Positions 9,387-21,085 of a stretch of 31,804 nucleotides of DNA are shown one piece after another. A model generated the notes under the pieces. It worked only from the letters and a program-made list of their open reading frames with translations. It was not told the DNA's origin and searched no databases. The stretch spans positions 5,388,015 to 5,419,818 of the forward strand of contig JBOZIK010000001.1 in the NCBI GenBank assembly GCA_051453625.1. The letters run 5' to 3'. The DNA is from Welwitschia mirabilis. Its lineage: Eukaryota > Gnetophyta > Gnetopsida > Welwitschiales. The number at the start of each line of letters is the position of its first letter. Position 1 is the stretch's first letter. Made by a program: the position numbers and the translations under genes.

Positions 9387-11329
9387 ATGATTAGAATCAA
9401 CTCTGAAACATTTCACTTCACCTCGATATACCTCCAATACAAGTGATAGATAGTATTTGAGATGGATGCATGCTTACAAATAACCCTTTCTTTCTTGAAG
9501 CATCTCATGATCATATAACATCATCCATTGCCATCAAGGGATCCAAGTATTAAGTTAGAGTAAGTTCATACATGGGTAGGATAAGAGAGTGATGATTAAG
9601 TCCACTTTCAGAAGGGTATTATAAAAACAATGTAATGAAACCCACCTTGGTGATGAAATCCAAGTGTGGAAATGAACATTATTAAAATTATCTTGGTTTA
9701 GTCTTGTTTGATGAATACACCACACAAATGCATGTAAACAACTCTAACTAATGTATATATTTAATGAAGTATTTAATTAGTTATATTAATTCTAATCATC
9801 ATTTGGTTCATTTTATAGAAACAACTATACAAAGAAAGCAAGTACATAAGAACATTTCTATTTTTAAGGTTATAATAATAAAACCTAGATAAAGAAAATA
9901 TTCTTTTATTTTTATTTAAATAAAAGAAATATTTGTTTTTATTTTAATAATAATAAAAATATTCAAAATGTATCAAATAACATCTTAATAAGATACTTAA
10001 AGAAACTAAAACATACTTGGAGCTATGCCAATCCTAGAAACATTCTTCCATGCTCATATGACAATCTTCATGGATTGATGTAAAGACAATAAATGAAAAG
10101 AAAGTGTAGCTCAAGAATAATTGTTAAGATATAAGTATTTATTTAAGATTCCATGTGGCTATATTATAAGTAAATAAAAATAAGTAACAAGCTAGAGGCT
10201 ACTTATGTTAATTAAACTACTAAGATAAAAACTCTTACAAGCATGCACATTTAAAGTAAGCTAAATAAAAAGAGAGAAGGAGATATTTTTAACAAATAAA
10301 TACCATTTATAGATATTTTAACTTAAATTTAATGATTAAAAAATATTTCATATACTCAATTTCCCTATAACAAGTTTGTGTAATAATGTTTCTATAATTT
10401 TAAACATTAACTATACCATTTTTGGGCTCTAAAGAGACATCATAGTTACAAATTAATAATTAATTAATTGGGAAGCAAAAAATAAATTTTAGTAGTTTTT
10501 TAGAAACCAGACACATAATTGGATTTTTAGAATCTAACTTAACTATTTTAGAATTCTAAAAATATTATTTCTAAAGTTATCATTTAAGGGTAAAAACTAT
10601 CAAAGTTTTTAAAACTATAGTCCTATAGAACTACACTAAAATGATCATAACTTTCAAAATACCTTGAGTTTTTAAGTTGATTCAGGATGTTTTGAAATGC
10701 TTATTCAATTTCCTACAATGTAGGATGCTCAAATTTATAGGTATGTTAACAGAGAGGTATAGAAATGTAAATTACTTTCTTACTATTTTCTACATTTATT
10801 TTCTAATACATTTTAATAAATAATTTTTAAAAAAATAATTAGCCATTATAAAAAATTACTGGTTTTACATTTCCATGTTATAATACAATTCTAGACTTAC
10901 AAAAAAAATTCAATAATTTATACCTACTAATTAATAAGATATAATGTTTTTATTCCATGCCTCTATTCTAGAAATTTAATTTCAACTATAACAAAAATAT
11001 GATAAAGTTTTTACAACTAGTTAAATAATAACTTAGATCATTAAAAATGATAGATATACTAACCAATTACTTACAAAAAAATTAATTATAGGAAAAAAAT
11101 CATTATATAAATAAAAGTAAAATCAATTCAAAAAGAACCATTTACTATGATCCTTGAGATTTTTCATGGAAGAGTACTAGCCTAAAGATATTTTTGAGGA
11201 TTAGACTTTGCCCCTAATAAGATGGTCATAATGCATAATAGATTAAAAATATAGAACTAAAATAAACATGAGTACTCAAATTTTGTTTCCTTTTTTTAAA
11301 AAAATAGTAAACTACATGATCACTTGGTC
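9387..11329. other. unassigned AT-rich DNA with small inverted repeats
   Basis: No coding remnant is recognised on either strand. It contains the AT-only inverted repeats at 9899-9962. The part after about 10400 may include more of the minus-strand LTR that is defined at 11330-12555, because its distal end was not found. Confidence 0.35.
9899..9962. repeat. two adjacent AT-rich inverted repeats
   Basis: The segment 9899-9932 folds as ATTCTTTTATTT against AAATAAAAGAAAT around a short loop, and 9934-9962 as a weaker TTTTTATTTTA / TAATAAAAA pair. It could be the remnant of a small hairpin element. Such structures also arise by chance in AT-rich DNA. Confidence 0.35.
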
Positions 11330-11617
11330 ATAATTATCCATTAATAATCCTTCATCACTAAGCACAAGAGACCCCTCATATCTCAGTATAACATCTTAGT
11401 GGGAGCCAATACGAGGGAATAATATTTTATAACATAATTACATAAACGTCATAAATAATATTTTAATTAAATATCACTCATTCTCATAGAAAAATAAATC
11501 ATATGAACAATATGAGTAAAATGCTTACTTGGGAAGATTAGTAAGACCTTCATAATTAAAGATTAATGAAGATCTAGGCTGAAGAGTTCCTTATCTCTAA
11601 GCTTCAAAGCAAGAGAA

Positions 11618-11645
11618 TGAGAAAGAGAGAGAGAGAGAAAGAGGA
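11618..11645. repeat. GA-rich microsatellite
   Basis: GAGAAAGAGAGAGAGAGAAAG lies on the plus strand. On the minus strand it is a CT run about 60-90 bp downstream of the LTR TATA box, a usual position for a pyrimidine-rich leader element. Confidence 0.7.
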
Positions 11646-11702
11646 ATGTACTTGTATGAAATAAAAGGGAAGTATCTCCATTTACAAGAGAGGAAAGGAT
11701 CT

Positions 11703-11712
11703 CTATATATAG
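11703..11712 (-). promoter_or_regulatory. TATA box of the minus-strand LTR
   Basis: CTATATATAG is nearly self-complementary, so the direction comes from context: the LTR start lies at 12555 and the CT-rich leader lies on its other side. Confidence 0.5.
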
Positions 11713-12555
11713 ATAAACAAAGGCACATAGCTCAATATCATAAGATTACATGATTTAGCATTGATAAATGGGATGCGTAATAAGTGACATTGGAGTATAA
11801 AAATAGGTTATAGTTATGACTCATGCATCTACTATACTGAGTAATATTCTTGATTTAATTAACAAGATTAATTACATGCATCATTTTATCATACTAGCTC
11901 TTTTTAATCCTTCATAGACACATAAGTAAGTTTAATACATCCAAGTTTGTATCAAAAGAATAAATGCACAAACATCAAAATTGACATGTAGCACAATGTG
12001 ATAAACTCTTTTTAATGAATAATTCAATGAATATGCTATAACCAAAGTAACCTTAAACATATCAAGAATATAAAAGTCATGGTAGAGTAAATCTACTCAT
12101 TTATCAGTCCTGGTTCTAGGTAAAAGTGCATGTACTTATTCAAATTCTCATTTATTTCAAAATGCATAAAATCTATCAACACAGAACATAAGAAAGAAAA
12201 TATTTGTTTATAATATAGTATACCGATCACATTTACGAAGAATCTAAATAAGTAAATAAGATGCAAAATATATTATTATATCATCTTCTAATTTATTAGT
12301 TTTATCATGTGATTTTAATTTCTCACATAATGGAACTATGTAATTTTAAATATTTAAATAGATTTTCTCATAAAACCTTTTAACATAATATTTATCATTC
12401 TCATGATAAATTATAAAGATTATGAACTAAGTTTAATTTTAAAATGACATCTTATTTGATAAGGAACTTAAATAAGGATAATTATTCATTTGATTGAAAA
12501 CTTTAAATACTTATTATTCGAGTAAATAAGGTTTACAAAAATATGGGATATGACA

Positions 12556-12566
12556 TTCTCCTACAC
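12556..12566 (-). promoter_or_regulatory. polypurine tract of minus-strand element
   Basis: The minus strand reads GTGTAGGAGAA and is followed at once by TGTCATATCCC. The integrase end lies on its upstream side at 12600-13060. Confidence 0.6.
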
Positions 12567-12599
12567 TTAGATTAATTCACTCTTAGGAATCAAGATATA

Positions 12600-13060
12600 T
12601 TAAAAAGATTAAGACCACCTAACTACATATTATGAAGTTTAAAAATATTTGGATATTGATTTTTCATTGTTTCCTTTAGCTCCTAAGTAACTTCATCAAG
12701 GCTATGATTACTTCACTTTATCTTCACTTTATAGATCTTCCTATTTTATAAATTGATGGTTCATTAATCTAGCACTACTTCTAGATTCTAAAGTTGAATA
12801 ATTTGGTTCCACCTAAATATGAGATCAACTTAATACATGAGAAGGATCTACAATATAATTTCTTAGCATATTTCCATGAAAAAAATTATGCATGTGCAAT
12901 AATTAAGAGGGCGGAGCAAGCTTATATGTAATAAGTCTAGGTCTTTTTAATATTTCAAATAGTCCAATGAATCGAGGAGCTAATTTAGATCTCTTAACTC
13001 CTCGTATTACCAATTTCATTGGAAAAAAGTAAACTCTCTTCTGTTTACCATCCCTAGTTT
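12600..13060 (-). pseudogene. integrase C-terminus with chromodomain-like end, Tekay/Del type
   Basis: The minus strand reads SKLAPRFIGLFEILKRPRLI, TYKLAPPS, LLHMHNFFHGNMLRNYIVDP and SHVLS. Then, after stops, come VEPNYSTLESRSSARLMN and a C-terminal part around YLGAKGNNEKSISKYF. This follows the plant chromovirus order: KLxPRFIGPFEI, a YxLALP element, HxVFHVSML(R)KY, then a chromodomain-like region ending shortly before the purine tract. The two parts are in different frames. The catalytic core expected upstream (above about 13060) is not recognisable, so the element is truncated at or near 13060. An intact copy would target insertion through the chromodomain. Confidence 0.8.
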
Positions 13061-13703
13061 AACTGTTAGGCCAAGGTTACAAATAGGGAATTGAACTGAA
13101 TTCTAACTAAAATAGTGAACACCAAAAGAACTGACTAGGTCAATAAACTTACTGAAGCTTTATGGGCCTATAGGATAACTTAGAAAAACAATACCTATTT
13201 CATACCCTATGAGTTAGTCTATGATAAAAAGTAGCCTTACCTATTTAATTAATATTAACATTTTATAAATTAAGTAAATAATTAGATCACAATCTAGATA
13301 AAGCTAAAAAAATGGATTCAAAACATGAATAAGTTAGATGAAGATAGAAGAAAAGCCTAATAAGAAAGGAATTGATCTAAACATAAGTAAAATAATGGCA
13401 TGATCATAATGTTTATTAAAGTAATTTTAAAATTGAAGATAAAGTCTTGATTTTTGATCATTAATAGATATCCTCTAAACAAAAGTACACTAAAAATGAA
13501 TAGAACTATATACTTTAATCAAAATTTTACCCAATAGAGTATTGGAAGTGTTTAATGAAGAAACAAAAGACATGTATTAAGTAAATGATCACAGAATCAA
13601 AACTTATATAAAAATAATTTTTACTCTTAGAAGAAATGAGACAAACTTAGATGGTGGAAAGAATTCTACTCATATATCTTCCTCCACAGTCCTATATTAA
13701 ATA
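13061..13703. other. unassigned AT-rich DNA before gap
   Basis: The sequence changes character just beyond the integrase end. TGTTAGGCCAAGGTTAC at 13067 could be a repeat boundary, but nothing confirms it. No coding remnant is recognised. Confidence 0.35.
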
Positions 13704-13923
13704 NNNNNNNNNNNNNNNNNNNNNNNNNNNNNNNNNNNNNNNNNNNNNNNNNNNNNNNNNNNNNNNNNNNNNNNNNNNNNNNNNNNNNNNNNNNNNNNNN
13801 NNNNNNNNNNNNNNNNNNNNNNNNNNNNNNNNNNNNNNNNNNNNNNNNNNNNNNNNNNNNNNNNNNNNNNNNNNNNNNNNNNNNNNNNNNNNNNNNNNNN
13901 NNNNNNNNNNNNNNNNNNNNNNN
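13704..13923. other. assembly gap, 220 N
   Basis: Undetermined bases. Frames drawn through the gap are meaningless. The right edge starts with a TAAA tetranucleotide run, which may have caused the gap. Confidence 0.98.
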
Positions 13924-13945
13924 TAATAAATAAATAAATAAAAGG
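13924..13945. repeat. TAAA microsatellite at gap edge
   Basis: TAATAAATAAATAAATAAAA directly follows the N run. The true length is unknown because the array is cut by the gap. Confidence 0.8.
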
Positions 13946-14789
13946 ATATACTCTTTGGCTTTTAAGAAAGACAAATAGATGTTATTTAGATTATAAGAAT
14001 TTTTGCTTAGTAGGTGAAAGTATATCTCATAATAATTAGTAAGACTTCAAAAGGGAAAAGTTACAAATAGTAAGAATGAGTTGATTATGAAGGAAAATAA
14101 AGATACCTATGCAATTATTTATCCTTTTATATATGAAACAATTGAAAAAAAGGCAATATCCTATCATATGTATACCAGGGGCCTGTGGGAATGTAATAAG
14201 ATAGCTATGAAAACTTCACTAAGGGATTAGTTGACCATGATCATAGTTTATAACTCTATAGGTCCTTATTCTTATGGTAGTGGTTGCACTCTCCCCATTG
14301 TAAAAATCTTTCTTAAAATAAAGGCTTTTTGACTTGAAATTATAAAGAACAAAAATTACTCTCTAGGTTTTATCTAACAAGTGGTTAGTTTCCAATATTT
14401 TCTTCAAATCAAGTGAACCTCAAAAGAAAAAATAAATATTTCATAGGATATCATTGATTTATTTTTAACATTTAAAACATTTAAATACATATATCTTTCT
14501 TCTACTTATCTTGAAGAAATAAATTTTTGTAAAGATAAAAGAACTTGACATTTAATAGATTTTTATAATTTGACATAACAAAAATGAGTACTAAAATTAA
14601 AGAAGTTGAACCTTATAATAAAATAATTTTATTGCATGATGTAGATAATAATAATACTTATGTTTTATTTTTCAAATAAAAAGAGTTTTATTTAGGAAAT
14701 ACATTTATTTTGAAAAACATTAGGTATAGAAAAATAAACAACAACTAAAGAGAAAAGGTAAAATAATTGAAACTCAATCTCTTGAATCT
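13946..14789. other. unassigned AT-rich DNA
   Basis: I see no coding, RNA or structured repeat signal that stands above the AT-rich background. Confidence 0.4.
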
Positions 14790-15501
14790 CAGAAAAACTG
14801 ATCCCTATATTTATTCTTCCTCCTAGACTTCCTTTGACTAGAAGTTTCTATGGGAGGAAGCAAATGCAAGTAGTGTAAGAAGTTAGTAAGAATCCTAATC
14901 TCTACACCATGGGCATTTCAATAGTTTTGATAAGCTGAGTCATTCTAGGGTCCATATCTTTTCAGGTAATCCTCATTAAAAAGAGAGTAAAAAGGCTCAG
15001 TGTTAGAGTATTACCTCTAGTCTACCATACATGTCACTCTAGATTATGAATTTAACTTACAAACCATCCTAAAGATGCATCATACCTATTAGACTCATCA
15101 TTTAGAGTAGAACATAGCTCAATAACATGAATTCTTAAATACTCTATACATAGGTGATGAACCATAAAGCCAAAGTAAGGTGGAATCTCTCCATGGCTAA
15201 ATTGATTCCTACCATTCTTTCAGAAGATGTCATCCAAGGAATTGAATACCTTAGAAGCTATGTTATAGGAAGAAATGTCAGAAGTGTAAACATTTTAAAC
15301 AAAGATTTGAGGAAAAGCATAATTTAAACTCATCATATTCATCTCTATCTGTAGGAATCCTAAGCTAAAAAAGTACCACTTATATTTTTTCACAGGAGGA
15401 GGAGTAGTAGAAGGTATGGGAAGATTGTTAGAACTAAAAGCCAATTGTAATATAAGTGTCAAGAGAACTGGATTTAGTTTGGGAAGTGTGGTTGTGAGCA
15501 T
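14790..15501 (-). pseudogene. unrecognised coding remnant (minus strand)
   Basis: The minus strand from 15501 reads MLTTTLPKLNPVLLTLIL and stays open for 68 codons, with a proline-rich piece (PIPSTTPPPVKKY). After one stop the same frame continues for a long way with few stops: NVYTSDISSYNIASKVFNSL, GEIPPYFGFMVHHLCIEYL, RIHVIELCSTLNDESNRYD. Such continuity in this stop-rich DNA suggests a real former gene. I do not recognise it with certainty. The helical, Leu- and aromatic-rich middle faintly recalls the plant transposon-associated domain found in gag-like proteins of Tat/Ogre relatives, but this is a weak impression. Confidence 0.4.
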
Positions 15502-15729
15502 TTATTTAGGATATTATACTATACATGTACCTGGAAAATAACAATAAGTAAAATCATTCATAATTTTAAGTTTGAGTGAGTCTTAAATGCACTTGATTTA
15601 TTGAATTTTTAATCCATTAGAGGATATTTGTTTAATCTAGAAAATCTTAGATCAAAATTTGCTTCATCCAATTGAACTTAAATGTCATGCCTTACAACTA
15701 ATCCCAACCAGCTTCATAAACTCAAAGTG
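15502..15729. other. unassigned AT-rich DNA
   Basis: No gene or repeat can be supported. Confidence 0.4.
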
Positions 15730-15823
15730 CCCTCTCCAAGTAACCTTCATTGCTTAAAGACCCCCTTTAAATCCTTACAAAAGTAAATTATTTTGTTTTT
15801 AATGATGTGTCAAAAATAAGCAT

Positions 15824-15851
15824 CATCTATCGAAGATTTCTTTGATAGATG
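15824..15851. repeat. 28-bp hairpin
   Basis: Arms of 13 bp (CATCTATCGAAGA and TCTTTGATAGATG) pair with one mismatch around a 2-base centre. It lies 80 bp before a second hairpin and within the dispersed-motif region. Confidence 0.6.
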
Positions 15852-15932
15852 GCTGATCTACTTTGATCATGTTTTCAAAATCCCATTGAGTTTTAACTTC
15901 TTTTTTTCCTTTTTTTTCATTCTTAGTGTGAG

Positions 15933-15951
15933 CTCAAAGATTTTCTTTGAG
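15933..15951. repeat. 19-bp hairpin overlapping a motif copy
   Basis: CTCAAAGA-TTT-TCTTTGAG is a perfect 8-bp inverted repeat, and its right arm is the CTTTGAG start of the dispersed motif. This shows that the motif also occurs in inverted orientation. Confidence 0.6.
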
Positions 15952-17010
15952 TAACCTTCGTTGCTTGAAGATCGCATTTGTGCTCTACCTGGAGCATAAT
16001 GGAAAATAATCTAATAATAACTTGGCTTTGTCTTCCTTCTGATTTATCGCACTTCTCAGATCTTCTTTAAGACCATTGAATCCCCCTTTTCATACATTAG
16101 TCTAATTGATTTGATATGCTTTGAACTTCTAATCAAAGATTGCATTTAAAAAAAGATATTCCCCCTTCAATTTTAGTATCCATATATAAGAGATAGAGGG
16201 TAAATTAATGGTTATATTAGATTCTTTAAAACAACCTTGTCAATAACTCCTTGAAAGATCCTTTTAAGCAAGCCTTTGTTTCTTAAAAACCTTTGATCTC
16301 AGTCTTTATTAGAAAATGCTTTTGAAGAAGTAATTCAAACTCGAAGGATCCCTTTGAGTAACATTCATTGCTTGAAGATCTTCTTCAAGGAAGCAATTTC
16401 TTCTTGCATTTAGAGAAAAACTTATAAGCTAATTTTTTACTAAAAAGCATGTCTTCATAAGTTGATTAGAATATCAAATGAAATGGACAACTGCTATGAT
16501 AAAATGCAAATGGTATTTTCTAGGAAGTGGATTAATAAAAATTTAGATGAAATAAATATTGTAGAACAAGGATTTACTAGTAGAAGGAAAGCATCCATGA
16601 AACAAAAGGATAATAGCAGTAGTAGCAAATGGGTTAGAATTTCAAAAGGAATTCTCTTATGAAGGATTTCTTGTTTAGAGCTTTATGAACTCTATACAAA
16701 AAAACCATGGTCTATATAACATGCTTTTTATAAGCCAAGGGAATTATGATTACATTTATATAATTAACATATTTGAGGTTCTGATTTTGGGTAGTTTGAA
16801 ACATTGAAATAAAATAAGAATTAATAGCTTCTACTCTACTAAATAGCTTCATCAATTTAAAGGACCCTTTCAAGCTAGTAATGATGACTACTCGAAGGAT
16901 CTCTTTGAGAAATCTTTATTATTTGAAAAATCCCTTTAAAAGTATAATTATTACTCAAAGGACTTATTTGAATAGTCAAAGACTTCTTTCGACCCCTAGC
17001 AAGAGGAGAG

Positions 17011-17589
17011 ACAAAAACACACTTTTATAGCAAATGTTGTCGATACCCAACCTTGATGATTTTAACCATCCCTTTGTTAGAGAATGTGGTAAGTTAGACT
17101 TTAACACATGATGGGGAGCTCCAAAATTCTATCAATAAAATGTTACAATAGATAAATGTTTATTTCAAGTTTGTTTTTAGTGCACAATTTACTTTATTGT
17201 CTTTCAATTACATGTGAAAATGTCATGGACACTTCATCTATTATCTCTTTCATAGGTAAAATATTATTTTAGGTTAAACTATTTAAACTAAAAATGTTTC
17301 TTTATATAGTTAAAAGTTTTAGTTATTTAAAATGCATTCTATTTTTTTTCAAAAAGATCCTTGGTTAGCACTTGGCATTTAATAATACTTATTATATGAA
17401 CATTTCATACAAGAAATAAATTGAATTCTAAAGCTAAATCATAAAATTTTTTTAGTAGAAGTTAAAATTATCAAAAGTTCAAAATTTGAAAAACATTTTA
17501 AAGATCCTAGTTTTACTAGACTCAGAAAACGGTTGAACTTAGCTAATAGAAGTAATTAATCTTTTTAGAAAAATATAGTAATGACAAAT
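17011..17589. other. AT-rich transition region
   Basis: The first 90 bp (TTGTCGATACCCAACC, then GATGGGGAGCTCC) are less AT-rich and look like LTR or leader sequence, but no end is defined. The rest shows nothing recognisable. Confidence 0.3.
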
Positions 17590-19890
17590 TTTATTCTTTT
17601 TATAGAAACTTGATATTTTTAGAAGAACTCTCAACATTATACTCATCAGCCAATAATGTGCTACTTTAATTTTCGTTAGATGAAATAAAGATGATTCTTG
17701 AAATACAATCTAGTGGTAGAATACTATCAAAATTACATAGAAATGAGGACATTACTTTATGTCTAAAACATTTTTAAAGTGTCACTAACAAGGATGATGA
17801 GTTATTGACATTAATAAAGCAAGGGATTCTAAGGCGTTTGTCATTTCTAGAATGATATCATCTAACCTATCCCTAATCATTAATAAACAAAAGGAGATAT
17901 GTATATGAGGAGTATATTTAATTGATGCCATCAGAGACCCCTCAAGTGGAAATATTAATGTTGAGTTCAACATCTTTTAGTATTTATGTAAATTAGTGTC
18001 AAAAATCAAAAATACCACCAAAATTACAAAGGTGGGACTAGGATTTTCCTCACTAATTGAAAGGATTCTTTTAGATAGAAACATTTCATAATTCTTTTTG
18101 ATAAAAAGAGGTAGTGTGGAACTTATCGTTTCATCCTTATTTGGAGTTTCATTTCTAACACACTTAAGTATTTTAGGCACAAAAGAGACATCTTTAACAA
18201 GTTAACTAAACATAGCCCCTGGAACCTTCCAGAGAATAAGTAGATACATTTACTATATAATAATTAGGGATATAAAAGGAAATAAATCTTTTACAAAGTC
18301 ACTGAAAGAAGATAAGATGGATTCTTTATGTGCTACTATAAATTCATTAACCACCTTCCTGCTAAAAAGGAATAAACTATAGGAAGAAGATCTTATCTTA
18401 AAAAAACTTAAATTTTTAGAACTAGAGAATGAAATTTATAAAGATAAAAGTTCTTTTTAGCAAAGAGAATGTAATCAAGCAAAGGAGAAAATAAAATAGT
18501 TAGAGAAGAGATTAATCTCTTATTTTTAATCCTAAAAATTAGATAGATCCTTTTTAGATAATTAGAGCAAGAGCTTAGGGAGGAAAAAGAAAAACTACTA
18601 CTTCCCTTAGCCAATAAAGAAGATTTTTTATTAGAACTTTCAAAATCATAACTCAGATCAAACATTATGATCCTAAGTATATCGAGATGATTAAGAATTC
18701 ATTACTTTCATGCATAATAACTCATCCCTCCCTCCAAAGAAATAATATTCAAAGAAAATCTATATGAATTTAAGAGGGATGCATAAAAAGTACTTGAAAA
18801 TTCAAGAAGAAAATAATAAATACAAGAAAAAATGGATAGAACCCTTAGAATAGGTGCAGATTAAGTAGGAGAAAATTGAAATGAAGGAGAGAAACATTTT
18901 TTTTTCTGCAAGAAAAACTAGAATCAACTTCTCTTTCTTTTGTATCCATTGATTATTCTTCATTCAAGTAAAGTCTACTAAAGGTTTTTAAAAATGAATT
19001 ATTCCCAATATAAAAAAGAATTAAATAACTACTTCAAAACAAACCCATCAAGTGAATAAAGAGATTTTTGTGCATCAAATTTTATATGCCATTAGAGAAA
19101 TGTTGATTTCCCCTAGTTAGTTAAACCCAATTAAGAAGCTTAAGGAAGAAAATAGTAGACTGCTTTATGAAAATAATCTTTTAGAAGTCCAACTAGAAAA
19201 GACAATAGGATTTAGGAATGAGGAATCAAGGATACCATGAAGCATGCATTTCTACCCCCAAAAACTATATGATTATTTTGATGGTTGTGAAAAACTTATA
19301 AATAAAATCATACAAAAAAATAAAAAAAAAGGTAGGAGAAAATTACATAGATATTTAACTAAGCCCTAAAGGAGGTAAATACTATAAGAGTTAAGTAGTT
19401 AAGGAAAAAAATAGAAAGCATTGATTAAATTCCTCCTAGTTTGTAAAGGTTTCAAAAGGGACATTTATTTCTTTGTGATTACTAAGCAGGATCTATACTC
19501 TCTGAAAAACTAAATAAATCATATTTTAGAGTATATGTGAATTCTTAAAGGAATCTTTGTAGAAATTTTCTCTAAAATGGAAGGAGGAGAAGGAATTAGA
19601 ACTATCTTATTTGAAAGTTCTTCTAGATTGAGAGAATCTAAAAAAACCCCTTCTACTCAACCTATGAGATGTCAAGAAGATTCCAAGGTGTCAAGAAGAT
19701 TCCAACTACCAAAAAGGATAAACAATCAAAAGATAGATTAATTGAATAAAGAGAATATAAATTTAGATGATCTGACTCTTTTAAAATAGGAAATTGAGGA
19801 AATAAAGCAGTTAAAAGAAATGAAAAAGTCACAAGTTGAATTGGAATCAGACATAGTTGAAAAGAAGAAGATAAAAAGTCAAAGAAAATA
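17590..19890 (+). pseudogene. coiled-coil rich coding remnant, possible gag
   Basis: The plus strand carries broken stretches with strong coiled-coil composition: LKKLKFLELENEIYKDKSSF (about 18400), NQAKEKIK then LEKRLISY (about 18475), LKEENSRLLYENNLLEVQLE (about 19140) and EIEEIKQLKEMKKSQVELES (about 19790). Stops and frame shifts separate them; many stops are TAG/TAA flanked by codons that fit Gln or Trp. Long coiled coils occur in gag proteins of several plant retrotransposons, and the lack of pol sequence nearby does not contradict a truncated element. I cannot assign a family. The minus-strand frames in this interval are shadows. Confidence 0.35.
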
Positions 19891-21085
19891 GTGTAAATTG
19901 TTAGTGGACTAATAAATGTTTGAGTTTGGTGGAAACTGATGACTCAAAAATAGATGTATATATATGCTATACTCTTAACCCATATACGTTAAAATGTTAG
20001 CACAAATATTATGAAATTATTATAGTATATCATGAGTTATTATTATAAGCTAACTTTGTAATGTAAGTCAATTAAGTAAAGTTATGCTATAAAAAGGAAA
20101 AGAAGTTATAACAACTAGATAGATGATGAAAAAGAAGGAATAACAAATTTTCTATTGCTACATTTATAAATAGGCACATTAGAGGAGGCAAAGCGATCCT
20201 TTTAGATTCTCAGAGAAGAGTTGAAAAGCATGTCTCAAGTGAAGAGATCATAGGGGGAGGATTATAAAGTAGATTCCTTGACTCCAGTGCCTATTGTGAA
20301 AACATATAAGGAAGCTAATCAATGTATTTTCCTGATAAGAAATACAAGCTACATTGTTCTGAAAACAATCCTATGTTGTTGAAGTGTGTAATTTGAAAAT
20401 GTTGCATGTTATCATTTCTTATTCTTAATATTGATGATAGCTAAAGTTAATATTAAGATAGTGTAATAATTAGGAATAATTGTTATAGGTAATTTGGCTA
20501 TGTTTTCTTTGTTCTAGTTCTTTTATTTATCCATATTCTATAAATTATTTCTACAAGTAGATTTTTATTAGAATACCTTTTTGCCAAGAATAGTTATTTT
20601 TAACAAAGCATGTTTCCTGATTAAAAGTTTTTATTTTGAGTCAAAATAGAAAGGAAAGAAATCTTCATATAAAGTTATTAATGATCAAATTATATGTGTA
20701 GATGTAGTATATTAGTTGTATGATTTTATAGCATTTTGTTAATATAATATTTTCTTTTTAAGAATCTCATTAAAACTAGTTAACTGTTTTATAGTATGTT
20801 TAGTTAAAATCTAGGCTTGCAACTCTCCTACTTCTAAATTTTCAAATTTCGAGAATCCTCTCTACATTTTTTCTTAGTTCTTAATTTCTCCTATATTCAA
20901 GTGATCTCTCTATGAGATTGATGTTTTTTCTCTTCCTTAGTCTACTTTGTACATTGTTAGCCTTAACTCCACAATTTCTTGTACTCTAGGTAGTAAATGA
21001 TATCTATTCTATTCTAGTAGAATAAACTACAAGAGACTAGAAGACATATCTCATGATTTTCTTTTGTACTTACATTTTTCTAGTT
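19891..21085. other. non-coding stretch, possible LTR
   Basis: The stretch contains the TATA-like box at 20087 and moderately GC-richer DNA at 20160-20400, then AT-rich sequence. Nothing here matches the region upstream of leader copy a, so the element to which copy b belongs has either lost or replaced its upstream part. Confidence 0.3.
20087..20096 (+). promoter_or_regulatory. TATA box, possible LTR promoter
   Basis: CTATAAAAAG is followed by purine-rich, less AT-rich sequence (GGCACATTAGAGGAGGC at 20173, AAGCGATCC), as in a plant LTR leader. LTR termini were not identified. Confidence 0.3.

Larger units (their letters stand above)
11330..12555 (-). mobile_element. LTR of Tekay/Del-like chromovirus (minus strand)
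   Basis: On the minus strand a purine tract (GTAGGAGAA) is followed by TGTCATATCCC, the expected boundary after a chromovirus integrase gene, which puts the LTR start at 12555. About 845 bp further in is a TATA box (11703-11712), then a GA/CT-rich stretch, as in plant LTR R-U5 regions. Less decayed words further along (TCCCTCGTATTGGCTCCC, GATGTTATACTGAGATATG, both minus strand) look like U5. The distal end is uncertain: I see no CA terminus with primer site, so the boundary 11330 is approximate. Confidence 0.55.
15732..17010 (+). repeat. dispersed ~35-bp motif family
   Basis: Clear copies at 15732-15769, 15941-15972, 16347-16385 and 16896-16935 follow GGATC-CTTTGAGTAAC-TTCATTGCTTGAAGATC. Weaker relatives occur at about 16041-16080, 16250-16300, 16855-16875 and 16950-16995, built from the same words (GATCxxCTTTGAG, TTGAAGATC, TCAAAGACTT). 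The spacing is irregular, about 200-550 bp. This could be the repeat-rich U3 of an LTR or a satellite-like array. No promoter or LTR end was found. A short plus-strand frame at 16462-16662 lies inside it and has no recognisable product. Confidence 0.6.

Noticed and set aside
13651-13974. Frames of about 90-100 codons on both strands
   Set aside because: Most of their length is the N gap.
18408-18665. Ser-rich minus-strand frame of 85 codons
   Set aside because: It is the complement of the plus-strand coiled-coil remnant, whose Leu/Glu/Lys codons read as Ser/Phe/Leu on the other strand.
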